Source of the DNA: Paracoccus sulfuroxidans
GTDB lineage: Bacteria > Pseudomonadota > Alphaproteobacteria > Rhodobacterales > Rhodobacteraceae
DNA: 64,000 nt
Assembly (NCBI RefSeq): GCF_007830335.1
Contig: NZ_VLKU01000006.1
Span: 5,001-69,000, forward strand
Direction: 5' to 3'
The translations under genes were made by a program, and so were the position numbers. The notes under the pieces are model-generated. The model did no database searches. It worked only from the letters and a program-made list of their open reading frames with translations, and had not been told where the DNA came from. Position 1 is the first letter of the stretch. Every line of letters begins with the position of its first letter. Shown here in pieces: positions 16,624 through 24,838 of this stretch.

Positions 16624-18039
16624 ATGACTGACAAAACTCCGGGCTGGGGGGCGCTGCTCTCGGGCAAAGATGGCATTCGCTCGCTGGCACTGGCCGGAGG
16701 CGTCGCGCTGCATGCGATCAACGTCTATCTGGTGACGACGATCCTGCCCTCGGTCGTGCGCGACATCGGCGGGTTGGACTATTATGCGTGGAACACGACG
16801 CTGTTCGTCATCGCCTCGATTGTCGGGGCGTCGCTGGCCTCGCGTCTGCTGCGCCGGGCTGGTCCGCGCCGCGCCTATGTCATGGCGGCGGCGCTGTTCG
16901 GCTTCGGCACGCTGATCTGCGCGCTGGCCCCCAGCATGCCGGTCATGCTGGGCGGGCGGCTGGTGCAGGGCGCGGGCGGAGGCGTCTTGCTGGCGCTGAC
17001 CTATGCAATGATCCGCATCGTCTTTCCGCCTGCGCTGTGGCCCCGGGCGATGGGGTTGGTGTCGGGCATGTGGGGCGTGGCCACGCTGATCGGCCCGGCG
17101 CTGGGCGGCATCTTCGCCGACCTGGATGCGTGGCGCTGGGCCTTCGGCAGCGTCATCCCCGCCGTGATCCTGTTCGCCGTTCTGGCCTTCATGGTGCTGC
17201 CTGCCGAAAACCCGGCCGAGACGCCGGACGACCGCCCCGGCCGCCTGCCTGCCTTCCAGCTGGCGCTCTTGTGCGTGATCGTGCTGACCGTCTCGGTCGC
17301 CAGCGCCAGCAGCAGTCTGGCGGTGAACCTGTCGGGCATGGTCATTTCGCTGCTGCTGATGGCCGCGCTGGTCATGGCCGAGCGGCGGGCCGAGGTGCGG
17401 CTGTTCCCGCGCGGCTCGCTGTCGCTGAAGACCCAGCTTGGCCTTGTCTTTGCCACCATGTCGTTCCTGTCGATCACCGTCACCTCAAGCGAGATTTTCG
17501 TGCCCCTGTTCCTGCAGGTGCTGCACGGCCAGTCGCCGCTGGTGGCGGGCTATCTGGCGGCGATCATGGGCGGGGCGTGGAGCGTGGGCTCGATCGCTTG
17601 TTCGGGCGCGCGTGGGGCGGCGGTGCCGCGCATCATTCTGGCCGCACCGCTTCTGGCGATTGCCGGCATGGTGGGGCTCGCGATCCTTGTGCCGCCCGGC
17701 AGCACCGGGGGCTTTGTCGCCATCGCCTCGATTTCCGTCGCGCTGTCGCTGGTCGGTCTGGGGGTCGGCAGCGGCTGGCCGCATCTGCTGACGCAGGTCC
17801 TGCAGGTCGCGCCCGCGGATGAGCAGGTGCTGGCCTCGGCCTCGATCACCACGGTGCAGCTGTTTGCCACCGCCGTTGGTGCGGCGCTGGCCGGGATGGT
17901 GGCGAATATGGGCGGGCTGACCGATCCCGGCGGGTTCACCGGGACCAGTGCGGCCTCGCTGTGGCTGTTCGTGGTCTTTGCGATTGCGCCGGTGCTGGGT
18001 CTCTTCACCGCGCTGCGCGTGGCCCGAGCGCTGCGCTGA
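16624..18039 (+). CDS. MFS transporter, 14-TM type
   Basis: 471 residues, rich in hydrophobic helices. DHA2-like features are VTTILPSVVRDIGGLDYYAW in the first helix region, GGRLVQGAGGGVLLAL (motif C-like) and a long tail of paired helices. It is a drug/metabolite:proton antiporter candidate; the substrate is unknown. ATG 16624 is preferred over GTG 16612 for its GAGAG site. The gene stands alone, 107 bases after aroG. Confidence 0.83.
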   Translation: MTDKTPGWGALLSGKDGIRSLALAGGVALHAINVYLVTTILPSVVRDIGGLDYYAWNTTLFVIASIVGASLASRLLRRAGPRRAYVMAAALFGFGTLICALAPSMPVMLGGRLVQGAGGGVLLALTYAMIRIVFPPALWPRAMGLVSGMWGVATLIGPALGGIFADLDAWRWAFGSVIPAVILFAVLAFMVLPAENPAETPDDRPGRLPAFQLALLCVIVLTVSVASASSSLAVNLSGMVISLLLMAALVMAERRAEVRLFPRGSLSLKTQLGLVFATMSFLSITVTSSEIFVPLFLQVLHGQSPLVAGYLAAIMGGAWSVGSIACSGARGAAVPRIILAAPLLAIAGMVGLAILVPPGSTGGFVAIASISVALSLVGLGVGSGWPHLLTQVLQVAPADEQVLASASITTVQLFATAVGAALAGMVANMGGLTDPGGFTGTSAASLWLFVVFAIAPVLGLFTALRVARALR

Positions 18040-18042
18040 GAC

Positions 18043-18765
18043 CTAAGCGGCGTCGTGAAAGATGATGCCCAGCGTGTGCCGCAGGCCGCTGCGCAGGCTG
18101 CTGACTCCGTGGCGCATGTTCACGCGATAGGTGCCGCGCGTGCCCTGCACGGGGCGGTGGTGGACGGCGAAGGCCACGGCATCGCCTTGCTGCAGCGGCA
18201 CGACCTCGACCCGGCTTTGCATGCGCGGGCGCTGCTCGGTCAGCACGAACTCACCCCCGGTGAAGTCGCGGCCCGGTTCTGACAGCAGGAACGCCACCTG
18301 CAGGGGGAAGGATAGGTCGCCGTAAAGGTCCTGATGCAGGCAGTTGAAATCGCCGGGCACGTATTGCAACAGCAGCGGCGTCGGGCGCTGCTGCCCGGCG
18401 GCGTGGCAGCTGTCCAGATAGGTCTGATGCGCGGGCGGATAGCGCAGATCAAGGCCCATCCGCTGGTTCCAGCCATTCGCGACCAGTACCAGCCGGGGGT
18501 AGAGCGCCTGACGCAGCTCTTGCACCAGCGGCGGCAGCGGATAGCGGAAATAGCGGTACTCGCCCTTGCCGAAGCCGTGTTTCGCCATGTGGATATGGCT
18601 GCGGAAATGCTGTTCCTGCGGATAAAGGGCGGCCAGATCGCGGCATTCAGCGGGGCTGAGGACAGAAGGCAGGCGGGCCCAGCCGCGACTGTCCAGTTCC
18701 TGCTGAAAACCCTGCCAGTCCATCGCCTGAAAGCGGTCTGCGGAAAATTGGCTGCTGTGGTCCAT
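18043..18765 (-). CDS. 2OG-Fe(II) oxygenase, Oxygenase-NA-like
   Basis: 240 residues with a double-stranded beta-helix oxygenase pattern: HQD (His144, Asp146 from ATG 18765), a distal His within VNMRHGVS, and an ending GLRHTLGIIFHDAA. That C-terminal signature matches the family I know as Oxygenase-NA (COG3826), predicted to act on nucleic acids; this recall should be checked. ATG 18765 has GGGA upstream. A 12-base motif 65 bases upstream is identical to one before ada, suggesting control by Ada and a role in DNA alkylation damage. It converges with the MFS gene. Confidence 0.75.
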   Translation of the reverse strand: MDHSSQFSADRFQAMDWQGFQQELDSRGWARLPSVLSPAECRDLAALYPQEQHFRSHIHMAKHGFGKGEYRYFRYPLPPLVQELRQALYPRLVLVANGWNQRMGLDLRYPPAHQTYLDSCHAAGQQRPTPLLLQYVPGDFNCLHQDLYGDLSFPLQVAFLLSEPGRDFTGGEFVLTEQRPRMQSRVEVVPLQQGDAVAFAVHHRPVQGTRGTYRVNMRHGVSSLRSGLRHTLGIIFHDAA

Positions 18766-18830
18766 GGCGTGATCCCTGACATCTGACGGGATCAGGGATG
18801 GCATGGGCGCGGGGCGCGGACACCTCGTTC

Positions 18831-18842
18831 CTTGCGGTCAAA
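18831..18842 (-). promoter_or_regulatory. candidate Ada-binding motif upstream of the oxygenase
   Basis: On the minus strand this reads tttgaccgcaag, identical to the motif before ada (10226-10237). It lies 65 bases from the oxygenase start, against 67 bases at ada. No third exact copy was noticed in the window. It is a candidate regulon site; Ada binding is an inference. Confidence 0.5.
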
Positions 18843-18854
18843 CCGCAGGGGGGT

Positions 18855-18878
18855 GGCCCCGCCTGTGACGGCGGGGCC
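18855..18878 (-). terminator. hairpin at the end of the peptide-transport operon
   Basis: A perfect 9-bp stem (ggccccgcc / ggcggggcc) with a 6-base loop, 9 bases beyond the stop of the last M20 gene. No T run follows, so it may be a weak terminator or a 3' protective hairpin. Confidence 0.5.
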
Positions 18879-18886
18879 GGTTTGGA

Positions 18887-20020
18887 TCAGTTGAATTCCA
18901 TGAACATGCCGGCATGGAATTTCGCGCGCTCGACAAGGCTTTCCTCAAGGATATGTTCGTTGAGGGTGTGCAGCCCCGCCCCGCGCACGCCGGTCGAGTC
19001 GATGGTCGGGATGCCCAGAGCGCCGGTGAAGTTGCCGTCCGAGCCGCCGCCCGAGGGTTCGTGCTTCAGCTCGAACCCGATGCGCTTGGCGACATTGGCG
19101 GCCACATCGAACAGCGCCAGATCCTGCGGCTGGCCGGGCTTCCAGACCGGGCGGGTGACGCCGCGCGTGACGATGAATTCGACGTCATTCGCGGTTTCGC
19201 CCAGATCCAGCATGGCCTTGACGCCGCGCTCCAGATCCTCGTCGGTCTTGGCCATCGACAGCACCTCGGCAAAGCACGAGGAGGACACGCAGTTCACCCA
19301 TTGCCCGGCATGGATCACGCCGACCGAGAAGGTGCAGTCTTCGGTGGTCATCGCCTCGATCTCGGGGATCTTGCGGGCCATCATGGCGATGGCCGAGCGG
19401 CCCTCTTTCAGCGCCCAGCCCGCATGCGAGGGCACGCCGCGGGTTTCCAGGTTGAAGCGGGCGATGGCGAAGCGGCCGATGACGCAGGAATGGTCCTTAT
19501 GCGCAGGTTCGGGCACGACGACATACCGGTTCATCAGCGCTTCCTGCTCGATCAGGTCGCGCGTCGCGGGGGTGCCGATTTCCTCATCCGGGGTCAGCAG
19601 GAAGGTGACGGGCAGGGGCGTGACGATGCCTGCGCGCATGATCTGGCGCATGGCCTCCAGCGCCACGAAATTGCCGCCCTTCATGTCCTGAATGCCGGGA
19701 CCGTACAGCTTTCCGTCCTCGCGCCGCCAGGGGTTCTGGCTCAGCGTGCCGACCGGATGCACCGTGTCCAGATGGCCCGAGACCAGAATGCCCGGCTTGC
19801 CCTGATCGGGGTGCGGGAACTTGACGCGCAGCGAGGGGCCAAGGCCCATGCGGCCCGGAATAACCTCAAGCGAGGCGCCCGCAGCGGCGCAGTCATAGGC
19901 CACCACATCGACGACGCGGGCCAAAGCGGCGGCGTCGAAAGTGGGGCTTTCGGTCTCGATCCAGGGCCGAAGACGGCGGATCATGTCCTCATTGTCGAAT
20001 TTCAGGTCGAGAAATGACAT
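18887..20020 (-). CDS. M20 metallopeptidase, carboxypeptidase G2-like
   Basis: 377 residues. It has M20 metal ligands in GHLDTVHPVG and in the IQDMKGG segment, the catalytic pair in LLTPDEEIGTPATR, and a distal His in VRGAGLHTLNEHI. Glutamate-carboxypeptidase-type M20 enzymes release C-terminal acidic residues or hydrolyse N-acyl amino acids. It is the last gene of a minus-strand operon with a Dpp-type ABC transporter; its start lies one base from the stop of the preceding M20 gene. No signal peptide is seen, so it acts in the cytoplasm on imported substrate. Confidence 0.88.
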   Translation of the reverse strand: MSFLDLKFDNEDMIRRLRPWIETESPTFDAAALARVVDVVAYDCAAAGASLEVIPGRMGLGPSLRVKFPHPDQGKPGILVSGHLDTVHPVGTLSQNPWRREDGKLYGPGIQDMKGGNFVALEAMRQIMRAGIVTPLPVTFLLTPDEEIGTPATRDLIEQEALMNRYVVVPEPAHKDHSCVIGRFAIARFNLETRGVPSHAGWALKEGRSAIAMMARKIPEIEAMTTEDCTFSVGVIHAGQWVNCVSSSCFAEVLSMAKTDEDLERGVKAMLDLGETANDVEFIVTRGVTRPVWKPGQPQDLALFDVAANVAKRIGFELKHEPSGGGSDGNFTGALGIPTIDSTGVRGAGLHTLNEHILEESLVERAKFHAGMFMEFN

Positions 20021-20021
20021 T

Positions 20022-21200
20022 TCAGGCGGCTTCCTTGCTCAGCGGCATGCGGTGTTCGACAAGACGGGCATAGATGGAGGATCCAATCGGCAGGATCGCG
20101 GGATCCAGCACGAAGGCGGGGTTGTGCAGCGCGGCCTGACCGCCATGCATCACGTTGATATAGGCCCCCGGAACGGCGGCGGACATGTCGGCGAAATCCT
20201 CGGACCCCATGACCTGCGGGCCGTCGTCCGAGACATTCTCGGCGCCCAGCACATCGGCGGCGGCGGCCAGATAGGCGTCCGAAAGCTCGGGCTCGTTCAC
20301 CAGCACGTCGAAGACGTTGCGGATGTCGACCTCGATCTCGATGCCATGGGCCAGCGCCAGACCGGCGCAGAGCTCGCGCATGCGCTTGGCGACCAGATCC
20401 ATGACCTCCTGGTCGAAATAGCGCACGGTGCCGGTGATCGTCGCGGTTTCCGGCACGATGTTATAGGCCGAGCCGGTGTGGAACTGGGTACAGGACAGCA
20501 CGCAGGGCTTCACCGGGTCGATGTTGCGCGACACGATCGTCTGCAAGAGGCCCACGAGTTCGGCCCCGATGACCAGCGCGTCCTTCGACTGGTTCGGCTG
20601 CGCCGCATGGCTGCCCTTGCCCTTGACGTGAATGTCGAAGAATGAGGCCCCGGCCATCATCGCGCCCTTGCGGATGCGCGCGGTCCCCAGTTCTGAAAAC
20701 GGGGCGTTGTGCATGCCGTAGACCTCATCGACGGGGAGACGCTCGAAAAGGCCCTCGGCGATCATCCGGCGCGCGCCGCCCAGACCCTCTTCGGCGGGCT
20801 GGAAGATGAAAACGGCGGTGCCGTCGAAATCCCGCGTCTCGGCCAGATATTGCGCCGCGCCCAGCAGCATCGTCGTGTGCCCGTCATGGCCGCAGGCGTG
20901 CATGCGGTCGGGGTTTTTCGAGGTATAGGGCAGGCCCGAGATTTCCTGAATCGGCAGCGCGTCCATATCGGCGCGCAGGCCGATGCGGCGGTTGCCCTGT
21001 CCCTTGCCGCGCAGGATGCCAACGACGCCGGTTTCGGCGATGCCGGTGTGGACCTCGTCAAAGCCCCATTCGTTCAGCAGCTTTTCGACCACGCCCGAAG
21101 CGTGCTTTTCCTCGAACCCGATCTCGGGATGGGCGTGCAGGTCTTCGAACACCGCGCGCATCTGCGGGGCGTTCTCCTCGATGAATTTGATCAGTGCCAT
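20022..21200 (-). CDS. M20 amidohydrolase, hippurate/N-acyl-amino acid hydrolase type
   Basis: 392 residues of the M20D amidohydrolase group. Landmarks are HAHPEIGFEE, GLRADMDALPIQE, MHACGHDGHTTMLLGAA with the metal ligands, FIFQPAEEGLGGA, and VMGSEDFADMS. Family members cleave N-acyl amino acids, hippurate or auxin conjugates. It sits between the transporter ATPase gene (15 bases upstream) and the second M20 gene. Confidence 0.9.
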   Translation of the reverse strand: MALIKFIEENAPQMRAVFEDLHAHPEIGFEEKHASGVVEKLLNEWGFDEVHTGIAETGVVGILRGKGQGNRRIGLRADMDALPIQEISGLPYTSKNPDRMHACGHDGHTTMLLGAAQYLAETRDFDGTAVFIFQPAEEGLGGARRMIAEGLFERLPVDEVYGMHNAPFSELGTARIRKGAMMAGASFFDIHVKGKGSHAAQPNQSKDALVIGAELVGLLQTIVSRNIDPVKPCVLSCTQFHTGSAYNIVPETATITGTVRYFDQEVMDLVAKRMRELCAGLALAHGIEIEVDIRNVFDVLVNEPELSDAYLAAAADVLGAENVSDDGPQVMGSEDFADMSAAVPGAYINVMHGGQAALHNPAFVLDPAILPIGSSIYARLVEHRMPLSKEAA

Positions 21201-21215
21201 GTCTTTCCTCTCAAA

Positions 21216-22874
21216 TCAGGCAACCAGCGGCTTGTGCGCCGCGAAATCCCAGAAACGGCCCGGGGCCGCGTTGATCAGCGCGCGGGTGTATTCGTGCTGC
21301 GGGGCGTGCAGAACTTGCCCGGCGGGGCCCTGTTCGACCACCTCGCCGCGCTTCATCACCAGCACCTCGTCGCAGATCTGGGCGGCGACGCGCAGGTCAT
21401 GGGTGATGAAGATGATCGCGATGCCGGTCTGGCGCTGCAGTTCGTCCAAGAGGTCCAGCACCTGCGCCTGAACCGAGACATCCAGCGCCGACACCGCCTC
21501 ATCTGCGACCAGCACGTCGGGGCGCAGCATGACGGCGCGGGCAATCGCGATCCGCTGGCGCTGCCCACCCGAGAACTGGTGCGGATAGCGCTTCAGCGCA
21601 TCCTCGGGCAGCGAGACGATCTGCAACAGCCGCTTGGCCTCGGCAATCGCCTCGGCATAGGGCACGCCATAGTTCAGCGGCCCCTCGGTCAGCGAACGGG
21701 CAATCGTCCAGCGCGGGTTCAGCGAGCGGAAGGGGTCTTGAAACACCACCTGCAGCTTCTTGCGCTTGGGCTTCATGGCCGAGGTCGACAGATGCGCGAT
21801 GTCATCGCCTTCCAGCAGGATCTGCCCCTCGGTCGGCTCGATCAGGCGCATGATCGAGCGCGCGACGGTCGTCTTGCCCGAGCCGCTTTCGCCCACGATC
21901 CCCAGCGTCCGGCCCGGCGACAGGTCGAAATTCACCCCATATGAGGCGCGCACCTCGGATTTCTTCGCCAGAAACCCGCCCGAGCGGTAGGTCTTGCCCA
22001 GATCCTTGGTGACCAGCACCGGCGTCGCACCGGCGTCGGGGCGGGGTTCGCGCGGGATCAGGCTGGGCACGGCCGAAAGCAGCTTCTTGGTGTAGTCGTG
22101 GCGCGGTTCCTCCAGCACCTGCCGGATGGTCCCCGTCTCAAGGATCTCGCCATGGCGCATGACGCAGACGCGGTCGGCGATCTCGGCCACGACGCCCATA
22201 TCATGGGTGATGAACAGAACGGCGGTGCCGTGCTTTTCCTGCAATTCGGCGATCAGCGACAGGATCTGCTTCTGCGTGGTCACATCAAGGGCGGTCGTCG
22301 GCTCATCCGCGATCAGCAGGGCAGGCTCAAGGATCAGCGCCATGGCGATCATGATGCGCTGGCGCTGGCCACCCGAAAGCTGGTGGGGGTAGCTTTCGAA
22401 GATGCGCTCGACATCGGGCAGGTGCACCTGCTCCATGATGTCGATGACCTTCGCCCGCTTTTCCGAGGCCGACAGCCGCGTGTGCAGGTCCAGCACCTCC
22501 ATGATCTGCGCGCCGACCTTCAGCACCGGGTTCAGCGCGGTCATCGGTTCCTGAAAGATCATCGCCAGATCGCGCGCGCGGCGCTGTTTCATCTGGCCGG
22601 GCGACAGGGTCACAAGGTTTTCGCCCTTCAGACGGATCTCTCCGCCCCTGACCTTCAGCGCGTCCTTGGGCAGAAGCCCCATGGTCGCGAGCGAGGTGAC
22701 CGATTTGCCCGAGCCGCTTTCGCCCACCAGACAGACGGTTTCGCCGTGGCGGATGTCGAAGCTGATGCCCTTCAGGATCGGCGGCAGGACGGATTTGCTG
22801 CCGACCTCGACCACCAGATCCTTGATTTCCAGCACGATGGGCTCGGCCGAGAAGTCCTTGTTACGAAGCTCCAT
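21216..22874 (-). CDS. fused dipeptide ABC transporter ATPase (DppD-DppF type)
   Basis: 552 residues carrying two complete ATPase modules. Each has a Walker A (GESGSGKSVT near 55, GESGSGKTTV near 330), a signature LSGGQRQRI / FSGGQRQRI, and a Walker B ending in ADEPTTALD / ADEAVSALD. An oligopeptide C-terminal region closes each half. In many species these are two genes; here one polypeptide supplies both sites. It pairs with the two permeases and the binding protein encoded just upstream. Confidence 0.93.
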   Translation of the reverse strand: MELRNKDFSAEPIVLEIKDLVVEVGSKSVLPPILKGISFDIRHGETVCLVGESGSGKSVTSLATMGLLPKDALKVRGGEIRLKGENLVTLSPGQMKQRRARDLAMIFQEPMTALNPVLKVGAQIMEVLDLHTRLSASEKRAKVIDIMEQVHLPDVERIFESYPHQLSGGQRQRIMIAMALILEPALLIADEPTTALDVTTQKQILSLIAELQEKHGTAVLFITHDMGVVAEIADRVCVMRHGEILETGTIRQVLEEPRHDYTKKLLSAVPSLIPREPRPDAGATPVLVTKDLGKTYRSGGFLAKKSEVRASYGVNFDLSPGRTLGIVGESGSGKTTVARSIMRLIEPTEGQILLEGDDIAHLSTSAMKPKRKKLQVVFQDPFRSLNPRWTIARSLTEGPLNYGVPYAEAIAEAKRLLQIVSLPEDALKRYPHQFSGGQRQRIAIARAVMLRPDVLVADEAVSALDVSVQAQVLDLLDELQRQTGIAIIFITHDLRVAAQICDEVLVMKRGEVVEQGPAGQVLHAPQHEYTRALINAAPGRFWDFAAHKPLVA

Positions 22875-22875
22875 C

Positions 22876-23757
22876 TCAGGCCTCCCGTTTCTTCATGCGC
22901 GGGTCAAGGGCGTCACGCGCCGCATCCCCGATGAGGTTGATCGACAGCACGCAGATCGTCAGCAGCAGGCCGGGCCACAGGATGATGCCGGGGTTGATGC
23001 GGAAATATTGACGGCCCTCGGCCATGATGTTGCCCCAGGTGGGGATCTCGGTCGAAATGCCCGCGCCCAGGAACGAGAGCAGCGCCTCGGTCAGGATCGC
23101 CGAGGCGACGATATAAGTGCCCTGCACGATCATCGGCGCCATGGTGTTGGGCAGAAGATGCTGGAACAGGATCTTCGGCGTCGATGAGCCAAGGGCGAGT
23201 GCGGCCTCGACATAGGGTTCCTCGCGCGCGGTCAGCACGACCGAGCGGACAAGGCGCACGACGCGCGGCACCTCGGGGATGGTGATGGCCATGATGACCG
23301 ACCCGATCGAGGGGCCGTTCAGCGCCACCAGCGCGATGGCGATCAGGATCGAGGGCATCGCCATCAGCGCATCCATGGCGCGCATGATGATCGCATCGGC
23401 AATGCGGAAATAGCCCGCAACCAGACCGATCAGGATGCCAAAGCCAAGCGCGACCACCGCCGCGCAAAGGCCGATCAGCAACGAGATCCGCCCGCCCAGC
23501 ACCATGCGCGAAAAGAGGTCGCGGCCAAAGCCGTCGGTGCCCAGGATATGCTCCTCGGAGGGCGGCTTCAGCCGCATCAGCGGGTCCATGGCCAGGGGAT
23601 CATGGGTGGCGATCCAGGGCGAGAAGATCGTCACCAGCACGACCGCCAGCAGCATGATCGCGGCGATGAACGGCCCGAAGCCGGTGTGCGAGGGCGAGAT
23701 CTGGGAAAGCAGACGCAGCGTCAGAGGCTTGTCCGCAGCGGAACGAGACGTGTTCAT
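22876..23757 (-). CDS. peptide ABC transporter permease, DppC type
   Basis: 293 residues, five to six membrane helices, with the N-terminal OppC-like segment (HILGTDGFGRDLFSRMVLGGRISL) and the inner-membrane EAA-type loop (EEPYVEAALALGSSTPKILFQHLLP split between helices). Its ATG overlaps the stop of the DppB-type gene by one base (TGATG). It forms the channel together with that protein. Confidence 0.93.
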   Translation of the reverse strand: MNTSRSAADKPLTLRLLSQISPSHTGFGPFIAAIMLLAVVLVTIFSPWIATHDPLAMDPLMRLKPPSEEHILGTDGFGRDLFSRMVLGGRISLLIGLCAAVVALGFGILIGLVAGYFRIADAIIMRAMDALMAMPSILIAIALVALNGPSIGSVIMAITIPEVPRVVRLVRSVVLTAREEPYVEAALALGSSTPKILFQHLLPNTMAPMIVQGTYIVASAILTEALLSFLGAGISTEIPTWGNIMAEGRQYFRINPGIILWPGLLLTICVLSINLIGDAARDALDPRMKKREA

Positions 23758-24698
23758 CAGTAGCGGATCCTCGGGTCAAACAGTGAATAGGACAGGTCGA
23801 TCAACAGGTTGACCGCGACGTAAAGGGTCGCGGTCAGCAGGATCAGCGCCTGAATGACGGGATAGTCGCGCGCCAGCACCGCATCGACGGTCAGACGCCC
23901 GATGCCGGGGATGTTGAAGATCGTCTCGGTCACCACCACGCCCGAGATCAGCAGCGCAAACCCCGCGCCGACGATGGTCGCGATGGGCACGGCGGCGTTC
24001 TTCAGCGCGTGGACGAACAGCAGCCTGCGGTCACCGACGCCCTTGGCGCGGGCGGTGCGGATGTAATCCTCGTTCAGAACGTCCAGCATGGCGGCGCGGG
24101 TCATCCGCGCGATCAGCGCGATATAGATCGAGGCCAGCGTCAGCGCGGGCAGGATCGCGCGCTCCATGAACGGGGCGATGCCTGCGCTGAGCGGCTTGAA
24201 GCCCTGCGGCGGCAGCCAGCCCAGCTTGACCGAGAAGATCAGCAGAAGCACATAGCCCACAAGGAAGACCGGGACCGAAAAGCCCAGCACCGAGAATGAC
24301 ATGACCAGATAATCGACCCAGGTGCGGTGCTTCCAAGCGGCGATGACGCCCATTGGAATGGCCACGCAGATGGCGATGATGATGGTCAGCACCGCCAGCG
24401 AGATCGACGGGCCCACGCGCTGTGACACAAGGTCCAAAACCGGCACGCTGGAAATCAGCGAGGTGCCGAAGTCTCCATGCAGGATGCCGCCGATCCATTT
24501 GACATATTGGGTCAGCAGCGGCTCGTTCAGGCCCATCGCGTCGCGGATGCGCTCCAGCGTTTCGGGGGTGGCGTTGTCGCCCGCCAGAATCGCGGCGGGG
24601 TCGCCCGGCGTCAGGCGCAACATCAGGAAAACAAAGACGGATACCAGGAACAGGACCGGAATGACCGACAGGATCCGTTTGAGAATATAGGTCAGCAT
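23757..24698 (-). CDS. peptide ABC transporter permease, DppB type
   Basis: 313 residues. It starts MLTYILKRILSVIPVLFLVSVFVF, the classic DppB N terminus, and contains the loop NEDYIRTARAKGVGDRRLLFVHALKNA. ATG 24698 has GGAG upstream; a longer frame from 24764 has no support. It follows the substrate-binding protein gene after a 140-base spacer holding a strong hairpin. Confidence 0.92.
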   Translation of the reverse strand: MLTYILKRILSVIPVLFLVSVFVFLMLRLTPGDPAAILAGDNATPETLERIRDAMGLNEPLLTQYVKWIGGILHGDFGTSLISSVPVLDLVSQRVGPSISLAVLTIIIAICVAIPMGVIAAWKHRTWVDYLVMSFSVLGFSVPVFLVGYVLLLIFSVKLGWLPPQGFKPLSAGIAPFMERAILPALTLASIYIALIARMTRAAMLDVLNEDYIRTARAKGVGDRRLLFVHALKNAAVPIATIVGAGFALLISGVVVTETIFNIPGIGRLTVDAVLARDYPVIQALILLTATLYVAVNLLIDLSYSLFDPRIRY

Positions 24699-24791
24699 GA
24701 AGGGCTCCGCTGATCTGGAATGAATGAGGATGAGGGGCGCGCGCGGGGGGTGGAGTGCCCGCAACAGTCAGGGCTGGGATCTGGGTCCGAA

Positions 24792-24821
24792 CCGGCCCCG
24801 TTCGGTGATGAACGGGGCCGG
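24792..24821 (-). other. intra-operon mRNA hairpin between binding protein and permease genes
   Basis: A perfect 12-bp stem (ccggccccgttc / gaacggggccgg) with a 6-base loop, just after the binding-protein stop. On the coding strand no T run follows. Such hairpins commonly protect the upstream mRNA so that binding protein is made in excess over permease. The hairpin is seen; the effect is inferred. Confidence 0.6.
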
Positions 24822-24838
24822 AAGGGGTCAGGCGGTGA

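Noticed and set aside
24792-24821. A factor-independent terminator inside the Dpp operon
   Set aside because: No T run follows on the coding strand and the downstream permease genes clearly belong to the same unit.
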